NCBI GenBank assembly: GCA_023374045.1
Contig: CM041779.1
Span: 3,410,001 to 3,474,000 of the forward strand
Reading direction: 5' to 3'
Source of the DNA: Limonium bicolor
Taxonomy: Eukaryota > Streptophyta > Magnoliopsida > Caryophyllales > Plumbaginaceae
DNA length: 64,000 nucleotides
Part shown: positions 56,513 to 64,000 of the stretch, in pieces
Layout: every line of letters starts with the position of its first letter
Numbering within the stretch: the stretch's first letter is position 1
The notes under the pieces: generated by a model
What the model saw: only the letters and a program-made list of their open reading frames with translations
Told to the model about the DNA's origin: nothing
The model's database searches: none
Position numbers and translations under genes: made by a program

Positions 56513-58326
56513 GGGTGTGTTCACTTGGGATATTAAGAAAGGGAAAGAGAATCATTCCCTTTGTAATTGTTTGTTTTATAGGTTTTATTGATTACCTTTC
56601 CCCACTTTTCAGTTTTGAAAACCCCTAAAACTCTCCTTACCCATTCCCCTAAAATCAAGGGGAATACAATTCTATTACTTTCCTCTTAAATAATTTTATT
56701 CCACCATGTAATCCAACGTCGTTATTTAAACAATATTTAATTTACATAAATATTAAAAATAAAATATATACATATATATATATATGAAATATGATCTTTA
56801 TTCAAGTTTCATATATAATTAATTTAAATATATATATATATTATAAATTAATTATGAGTACATATACTTAAATAAAAATTAAGAGTAAACAATTTATTTA
56901 TGAGCAAATATGTTAGAGGTTGTATATATTAAATTAATATTTGCAATGATTCATTAGTTCTTCTGTTATTTACTAAGTATTTCAATTTAACATTAATATA
57001 TATAGATATTAAATACTACATATAATAATATTTAATACAAAATATTTAAATTTTAGAAATAAATATATACCATAAAACTTACTCATATGAAATAAATGAC
57101 TATATTATAAGTACTAAAACTACGATAGTTGTTATTAATTAGGGAAAATTACAAGCCCCACCCATGACGTTTGGCGAAATTTCACACTCGACCCACGTGG
57201 TTTCAAAAATTACTTTCCCCACCCATGTGGTTTCCCCTGTTTTACATCCAGCAACTTTTCTAATTTTTGTTCAATTCAAAAGATGCTTAAATGTTGTCCG
57301 AAATTGATGAAACTTTACATGGATGATGCTAAAGTGATATATTTTGATCTTACGTCAAATTCAAAGCTTTTAAACTAAATGTGACCTGTGGGACCCAATG
57401 AAACATGTGACATGTTCATTGGGTCCCACATGTCACATTTAAGCTTAAAAAACTTTAGATTTTTCACTGAATCAAAATATAACACTTTAGCATCATCCAT
57501 GTAAAGTTTCATCAATTTGGACAACGTTTAAGCATCTTTTGAATTGAACAAAAATTAGAAAAGTAGCTGGATGTAAAACAAGGGAAACCACATGGGTGGG
57601 GAAAGTAATTTTTTAAACCACGTGGGTGAAGTGTGAAATTTCGCCAAACGTCATGGGTGGGGCATGTAATTTTCCTATTAATTATTTCATTATCATAAAA
57701 AGTTCACTTTAATAAAAAATGTGATTACTTTATTTTATTTTAATCAACTTTGTATTATTGAAAATAATAATAATCAAACTAAATATTATTTAAATAAATG
57801 TGAACTAAAATATTCTAGTTGATACCAAAAAAATATTGAGAAATAACAAGATATTAACATGTAAACTTACTGTTTAGATATAAATATTATGTAATGTAGG
57901 TATTAGATAAATATTTATAATATATTGCAAATATTTTGAATGATAAATAATTCTGATTTAATTAATTAATAATTTTTATTTTGATTAAAGAGTTTTATTT
58001 TGACATAATATTTAATTAAGATTATGTTTAATTATGTATTGGTTAACTATTACTATGTTTATCAAATGAATGAACATGGATGATCATTTTGAGATTTGGA
58101 AACAAAAAATTTACATTATGTTAATATAACCATGTATAACTTTTTAAAGAAAAGGGTGATTCCTTTATATTCAAAACCAAACAACAGCTAACGGATTGAA
58201 GAAAATTCAATTCCATTTCCAAGTGAAAACCAAACAAAATTTTTAATCAAGAGTAATCCCTTTCCTTTCCCCTCCATTCCCTTTCCTGATTTCATTCCAT
58301 TTCTGTTGCGCGAAGTGAACTCACCC
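56513..58326. mobile_element. inverted-repeat element, about 1.8 kb, non-coding
   Basis: Ends GGGTGTGTTCACTTGG (56513-56528) and, as complement at 58311-58326, GGGTGAGTTCACTTCG: 14 of 16 match. Both subterminal regions are rich in GGGAAAGG/CCTTTCCC-type tracts. A target duplication is not clear (CTT on the left; CTT can be read on the right if the last C is taken as flank). The interior is AT-rich and contains a nested MITE. Confidence 0.5.
57142..57675. mobile_element. Mutator-like foldback MITE
   Basis: 534 bp that is almost entirely one inverted repeat. Ends GGGAAAATTACAAGCCCCAC and, as complement, GGAAAATTACATGCCCCACC. The 9-bp direct repeat TATTAATTA (57133-57141, 57676-57684) fits Mutator-type transposition. 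The centre is the palindrome TGGGACCCAATGAA.../...TTCATTGGGTCCCA. No coding capacity. Confidence 0.85.
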
Positions 58327-59213
58327 TTAGTTAAGGAAATGGGAGTGAGAAAATGAGTTGATTCAACTCTGTTGCAGAGTTTTTTTTTTCTTACCGAGAC
58401 TTAGAGTTGAATCAATTCTGTTGTGGTTGCTCTTAGGCTTTGTTGGGCATGGCTGTTTAGCATATTTGTAGTATATTTGTTGGTAGTTTGTGTGCTGCAT
58501 ATTTGTACCTATTTTGAAAACTGCTATTTGACAGTGCTACATATTTGTAGTATAAGTTAGTTAAGTTAGTTATGTGCAGTGTGTTTACCATTTTCTGTAT
58601 TACAATTATTAATATTATATTACACTTTAAAACTATAATTTGTTTTAAAAAAAAAGAAGGAAAAATTCACAAACAATATATTAATATGAGTAGTTACTTT
58701 ATAGTAAAAAACGTATATGAGAAACCAAAGAAAATAAAAATATTTATATAATCAATAAAATTTTAATTTTTATTATTTAAGTACAAATTACAACTTCTAA
58801 ACAATATATGTTATTTCTTTTATTTTTATAATTCTTACTAATATTAAAGTGTAACGAAAAGAGAATAAGAGTTCCAAATTTTCTGATAAGTTGAGTGAAT
58901 TTGTTTAGTGAAATTGTAACTTTTAATAAAATATAATAATTTATAACTTTCTATGTTAATAAATTTATATAGTACATATTTTTATATACTTTTTTTAATT
59001 TTTTTATTCATATATCAACTAGTGTGCATATTTATTGTTTTTTATTTTATTAATCTATGTGGCATTATAAAATAATATATTGTAAATTCGTATCATTATG
59101 TGGTTTATTTTGAATTCGACTAACATCTGATAAGAAGTAAGTAGTACTATTCTTATAAGTTATTTGAATTATTGTGTAATTTGTAACAAATAAAGTAACT
59201 TGTAAATATCATA
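58327..59213. other. AT-rich intergenic sequence
   Basis: No gene. A perfect palindrome GAGTTGATTCAACTC lies at 58355-58369 and repeated ATATTTGTAG motifs at 58456-58555, possibly a decayed MITE. Confidence 0.4.
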
Positions 59214-59221
59214 AGATAAGT

Positions 59222-59928
59222 TAAGGGAGACGATTTTTACCCAACCCGAAAACCCGACCCAAACCTAACCCGTAAATAGTGAATATGGGTTAAGATTATT
59301 GATCCATTTAATTTTTGGGTCGGGTATGGGTTACCTTTTGAATTTTTTGGTTGGTATGGGTTAAAAGTCCTAACCCAACTTCAACCCAACCCGTTTACTT
59401 TATTTATTAAAATTAATCAAAAATAAAAAAGTAGATAAATATGTAAATATGCTACTTGGGTATGTATTAATTCTATAACTACTAGTATAATAAATAAAAA
59501 TACTACTAATTATCTAGGTCACACAAATACTTTCTTTAAAATCCAGTCCAAATTCAAATACATTCTCTAGGCCCAATCCAAAAGTCCTATATGAATATGT
59601 ATAATGTATAATTGAGATGGTTTTGTGACATACATGATGTTGTGTAACAGAATATTGACATTTGGAAAAAACAACGCATAATGACTTGAAATAATTACCA
59701 TCATCTGCTTGCTTTTAAGGGTGACTGATCATTCTATAAAAAACAAAAGTGTTTGCATTTAAACGGGTTAACGGGTGGGTTTGGGTTCTGTTATTTTATA
59801 TGGGTCAAGTTTGGGTAGAAAATTTAAAACCCGATTAATTTTGGGTTGGGCATGGGTCAATACAATTTTAATCGAGTTGGGTATGGGTGAGCTTCAACCC
59901 GACTCATTAACCCAAATTGACACCCCTA
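59222..59928. mobile_element. hAT-like non-autonomous element with GGGTT arrays
   Basis: The right end is, as complement, TAGGGGTGTCAATTTGGGTT, a typical hAT terminus; the left end TAAGGGAGACGATTTTTACC is a poor match to it. Flanked by AGATAAGT (59214-59221) and AGATATGT (59929-59936), 7 of 8 matching. Subterminal regions contain many AACCCGACCC/GGGTTGGG motifs. No transposase. Confidence 0.6.
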
Positions 59929-59936
59929 AGATATGT

Positions 59937-60599
59937 AGCTTTTTTTAATAAAAAGTCACAGTAATTGCGATGGGAAGAAGAGAAGCGGAAGTGAAGGTGC
60001 GGGAAGGAAAAGAGCAGCATATGCTGCGGGCATTTATGCCCTTTTTAACCGAACAACAAAACAAAAAATAAGGCCAAAGTAACATATGCCACAACATATA
60101 TGGTGGCATATATGCTGCACATATGATGGAGTTGAACGCTACCTTAAAGGCAGCCCGCAAGAGCTTTACTACAAACGTTAGAGTAGCTGCGTACTTTCGA
60201 GTTTTGAGCATGGAAAGATTGTTGAACATGAGAAAGCCTCGGACGACGAAAGCTGGCAGGCTATGCCATTTTCATCTTCCTGAGACATTTTTGCCTCTTG
60301 TCATTTGTTTCTTCTCCCTCTCGTCAATCTCCTCGCGTCTCATATCATGGAATACACCTGATAATTGCTCTTGGAACTTTCTTAAATGAGGATAATTTTG
60401 GAGACTAACCCATTGGAATTTAGTAATTTCGAATTTCCAATAATAAGTTATGAATTATGGGAGGTGATCCAGATGGTAACATTTTTATCTAATCAGTTAT
60501 TTATCGAAATAACCCGATTCCAAATCTCAAAATTCATAAAAATATTCCTTTATCGATGGTTTTAATTTCAGAATTTTTCTCGGCCTGTAGCATATTTTA
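59937..60599. other. intergenic with palindrome cluster
   Basis: Three perfect palindromes: GCAGCATATGCTGC (60014-60027), directly followed by GGGCATTTATGCCC (60028-60041), then ATATGCCAC with GTGGCATAT (60084-60111). A 94-codon minus-strand frame crosses them and shows no motif. The rest is AT-rich. Confidence 0.45.
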
Positions 60600-61860
60600 A
60601 AAAAATCATATTATCTTAATGCAGATAAAGATTTCGTTTAAAAACATGTCTTTATCTTTTGCTCAACCTTTTCCTATAAAAGGATCTTCCCGAAAAAAAA
60701 CCTAATAGACATTAGAACATTCCCAAAGTCAGAACTCTCAACTCTCAAACTTGACTCCCACGTTTTCAACACTCTCAATATCGAAACTCTACCGAAATCA
60801 TCATAAAATCACCAAAGACACAATATTTCTTCCGCCATTGGGCTTCTAAACACCAAAAACAGAAGAAAAATTTGGTTAACAACACAAGAAAGGAGTCAAA
60901 AGCTCGGATCGAAGTCGAACCGGATTGGCCATCAACAAAGCGTTCGAAGATTCCCTACGTGAAGGAAAAACCAATTCCCGAAGTCAAAACAGGTTAGAAT
61001 TCAAATTCTTCAACTTTTCTGATCATCATATACACTCAGTATCAATCTCAAAACAATTCGACTTGTTCCGGCGACTAAATTAGGGTTTAAATTACGTTCT
61101 CCTAATAACTTGTTTGCTAAGTTTCATCCACAATTTAAGGTCAAACTGAAATCTTTTGATTAATGATGTGTCTAAAATCTTTCAAGGAACACGCCCATGA
61201 AATGTGAGCCAAAAGCACCGTCGGAAAACACCCAAACGCCATCAACTGATGGCAGTCCGTGTCTGCGGACAGGACAAATTTAATTTTTAAAATTTAGGTT
61301 TTTTGTAACATGTCCGGGCCCACGGACACCCTGTTCGTGGCCCTGGACTCTTTGAAATTTTGTTTTTCTACAATTTCGATCTTTATGTTTAACTAGCTTA
61401 ATTAGGGTCCGTGGGTACGGACATTAGGTCTGTGGCCACAAACATTTTAAAAATATTACCCAATTCGGCTACCGAAACCTAGTTTAGGTAATTTCAGTTT
61501 TCATATTAATTTTGTCAAAAATTGTTAAAAAAATAAAAAAACACAGAAAATTGTGTGTTTATGTTAAATCGACATTACAACAAGCCGTAAATGACATAAG
61601 TAGAGGAAAAACAAGTTAGAAGGGTAGTGAGAGTAATTTGAGCCGAGAAAAGTTGTATGCCAAACCCCATACCCGATCTCTTACGTTTCCTAATTTACCT
61701 TAGGTAAAAATTAGGTGGCAACTCATAATAGGTTATAGTCAGCTAGCTTAGGTTTTTTTTATAGTAATTATTTTATGACATATTTATTAAACTTAAGTTA
61801 TAAGTGGACCTAGAACCTGATTAGATCCTAATCAACTCGAATAAAGATTAGATACAGGTT
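60600..61860 (+). repeat. probable LTR remnant with TATA box and GTCCG hairpins
   Basis: TATAAAA at 60675-60681 is followed by a leader-like, C- and A-rich stretch with no frame; then hairpins GTCCG/CGGAC at 61255-61270, TGTCCG/CGGACA at 61311-61328 and GTCCGT/ACGGAC at 61407-61422. TTAGGTGGCAACTC near 61710 resembles a motif I recall from Tat/Ogre-type LTRs. No second LTR, primer site or borders found, so this is tentative. Confidence 0.3.
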
Positions 61861-62343
61861 CAAAAATCAAGGCTCACAGGAAGACGAATCCGAGAGAAGG
61901 CGCAAGTTGTAGCTTTGGTCACCCCTAAGCTCCACATAACCAAAACATCCCTCCATGGTCCTTTGTCTTTCATCACACCCCATGACCCAGTTATAAGCTT
62001 TTAATACTTCCGACTTGATATTTGTGCATATAATCGAGTGAAAGTAACAGGTCAAACACGTAAATCCATCATATATCAATTTCAATGGTCCAGAAGTTAT
62101 GTCTGTATGGGAGGAACGAGTGCAAGCACCAAACACATCGAGTGTAGGTAGGAAAAGCACCATATTAAACACGAGCCTTAACCCTACGATGATAAAACTT
62201 GTTCACGTGTTTAATAGAAAAATATTGGGGCAAGCGGTGGTTCCGATCGATCGCTATAAACTCTAGCTTAGATTGCTTAAAGAAATACTAGGGTGTAATT
62301 GTTGGAACAACAATTGCCATGGCAACACCAACCTCAAAGGAAC
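61861..62343. other. unassigned stretch
   Basis: A 101-codon minus-strand frame (61867-62172) is open but carries no motif I recognise and has no splice or promoter support. Nothing else seen. Confidence 0.3.
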
Positions 62344-62850
62344 CCAAAGCCTCAGGCTCGTCATAAAACCTGAACACCACTCATAAACACCACCTTCCAA
62401 AGCCTCCACTCCAAATTGTCAGGCTTGTCATAAGTCCTAATCCCACTCACAAATCACAAGCCAACCCCAGTCACTATCACCTCACAAAAAGTCTAAAGCC
62501 CGTCATAAGTCTTAAGCACCACAAATCCAAAAAACTACACTCCAAAACCTCATGCATGTCATAAGCCCTGAACACCACCCAAAAACCCAACTTCAAAACC
62601 TCAGGCTCGTCATAAGTCCTGAACACCAATCACAACCCTAACTTCAAAGCCTCAGGCTCATCATAAGTCTTGACCACCACTCACAAATCACACCCAACCC
62701 CAGGCCCGTCATAAGTTATGATTACCACCAGCCAAAAGCCTTAAGCTCGTCATAAGCCTTAAAAACCACCAAAAAAACCACACTCCCCAGGCTTGTCATA
62801 AGTCCTGACTACCAGCACTCAAAAGCCTTAAGCCTGTCATAAGCCTTAAG
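62344..62850. repeat. ten-copy GTCATAAG hairpin repeat
   Basis: The core GTCATAA (ATCATAA once) lies at 62360, 62427, 62502, 62558, 62609, 62660, 62708, 62749, 62795 and 62836, spaced 41-75 bp. It is the loop of a small hairpin. Some copies pair TCAGG with CCTGA; others pair CTTAAG with CTTAAG. Between copies the sequence is CACCACTCACAAA-like and A/C-rich. Confidence 0.85.
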
Positions 62851-62879
62851 CACCACCCACCTCCTCTAGAGAGCATGTT

Positions 62880-64000
62880 CATCTTTTTAGGACAATTCAC
62901 AAGTTTTTAATCACTGCCATGTTTGGAATTTTCTACAATCACACTTTTTACTGAAATACCCCAAACCTTGAGATATTGTTTAAATAATAAACTATGATAT
63001 TTAAAGGCTAAAAAGTGCCTTAGAAACATCAGTGTACGATTTAAACCATGGTGACAACAATAAAGTACCATAAATACAGTTGAGCAAAAACATGCTCTAA
63101 ACTTGGAGTGAACTTGGTTGGGACCCAAAGAGCCTACCAAGACTTAGTGATATTCAATTATGATTTAATAAGGCTAATTAAGTCCTTAGGAAACCTTGGT
63201 AGACATTAAACCAAATAAAACACAAATAAATACCTTAAAGTCAATATGGGCAAAAATGTGCTCTAAGCTTGGGATAAATTTGTATAAGACCTAAAGGTCA
63301 TATCTTACCTTAATAATATGTTAATGAACATATTAAATCAATTACTAAAGAAAACCAAGCTTGAAAACAAGTTAAACACAAAATGTGCTTTAAGGAGCCT
63401 TAAAGCACATTTTTGAAAAATTGTCTTGTAAATGAGTTTTGAGTGGCTAAATGTCCATCATTACTCTTTAATTAACATGTGTACTACTTAGTATCACATT
63501 AGGAAGTCTAAATCAATGGGAAATCAAAAATTTCACAAATATGTGCCTTGGTTAGTGAATAGTGCCCAAATAGTGCTAGTTTTGACTTAAGTCAACTTAG
63601 CTTAATTAAATGGTCAACATAAGTCAAGAAATGCCCTATTATATGGAGGGGGCCGGTTTTCTAAGTGGTGACTCACCACCATGTAAAAATCAATTCAAGA
63701 AAGGAAGGAAAAGTAAGTAAAAAGAAGAAAGTTACTTTATAACCTAAATATCTTCAAAGGTAGACCTCTCACCTCATTCTCTTCTTTTCTCCTTGTTCCC
63801 ACCGTCTTCATCCTCTCCTCTCTCTTCAAAAATGATGGGCTATAGTAACCTCTCTTCTCCATCTTCATTTCCTTGCCAAATCCAACTCCATGCTCCAAAT
63901 CAAATTCTAAGACCATATTTGTCTTAGTTAGACCAAGCTCTACACTTCTATCTTTTCAAATCTTCAAGAACTCCATTTCGGTGCCATGGAGATTCACCAT
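62880..64000 (+). repeat. LTR-like sequence related to element 5, runs off the window
   Basis: 63554-63720 matches the element 5 LTR at 18663-18815 in order: GTTAGTGAATAGTGC, then GGGGGCCGGTTTT, then an A-rich GAAAGGAAGGAAAAGTAAG stretch and a C/T-rich leader. Diverged and with no defined start; possibly another member of the same LTR family. Confidence 0.45.

Noticed and set aside
61867..62172. 101-codon minus-strand frame as a gene
   Set aside because: No recognisable motif, splice site or promoter; length is within chance expectation for a 64-kb window.

Overview
This is a plant nuclear (angiosperm) window made mostly of transposable elements. The evidence is GT-AG introns, long-terminal-repeat (LTR) retrotransposons with the Athila-type primer site (TGGCGCCGTTGCCGGGGA) or the initiator-Met primer site (TGGTATCAGAG), CACTA, hAT-like and Mutator-like termini, an L1-type LINE, and a plant-type WD40 gene. 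Two runs of 500 N (163-662, 30599-31098) are assembly gaps. I cannot name the species.

Layout, left to right. A broken fragment of a K+ efflux antiporter gene (835-1709) is followed by element 1 (2389-8317), a complete Athila-like LTR element with a GTTTA target duplication whose only reading frame is a 271-residue acidic protein. Next come a hAT-like element with GGAACC arrays (8480-9276), a CACTA terminus (to 9778) abutting a decayed plant-mobile-domain (PMD) gene on the minus strand (9779-11263), a 140-bp satellite in that gene's probable leader intron (11470-12335), and a hairpin-rich region upstream of its TATA box. Element 2 (about 13000-15729) is a 3'-truncated relative of element 1. 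An LTR-like segment (15730-18230) abuts element 5, whose 4.5-kb 5' LTR (18231-21798 plus 29424-30361) is split by element 3 (21799-29418, GAGAT target duplication). After the second gap lies element 4 (31587-46275, minus strand), a LARD-like element with 4.6-kb LTRs and a 5.4-kb apparently non-coding interior.

The one clearly intact gene is a WDR76/CMR1-type WD40 gene on the minus strand (47016-49679, five exons) with an E2F-like site upstream. To its right are a LINE with a 17-bp target duplication (50103-54986, minus), a fragment of a second LINE (55010-56465, plus), a Mutator-like foldback MITE inside a larger inverted-repeat element (56513-58326), another hAT-like element (59222-59928), a probable LTR remnant (60600-61860), a ten-copy hairpin repeat (62344-62850) and the start of an LTR-like sequence related to element 5.

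Two themes run through the window. First, elements 1, 2 and 3 lack pol and differ greatly in how much gag they keep, yet share an acidic reading frame built on a recurring [YF]-I-L motif and the same 3' RNA modules, including two hairpins exactly 20 nt apart in all three. This looks like a non-autonomous lineage mobilised in trans (inference). Second, LTRs or promoters of several families carry tandem GC-rich hairpin arrays. Their sequences differ between families but the architecture is similar.
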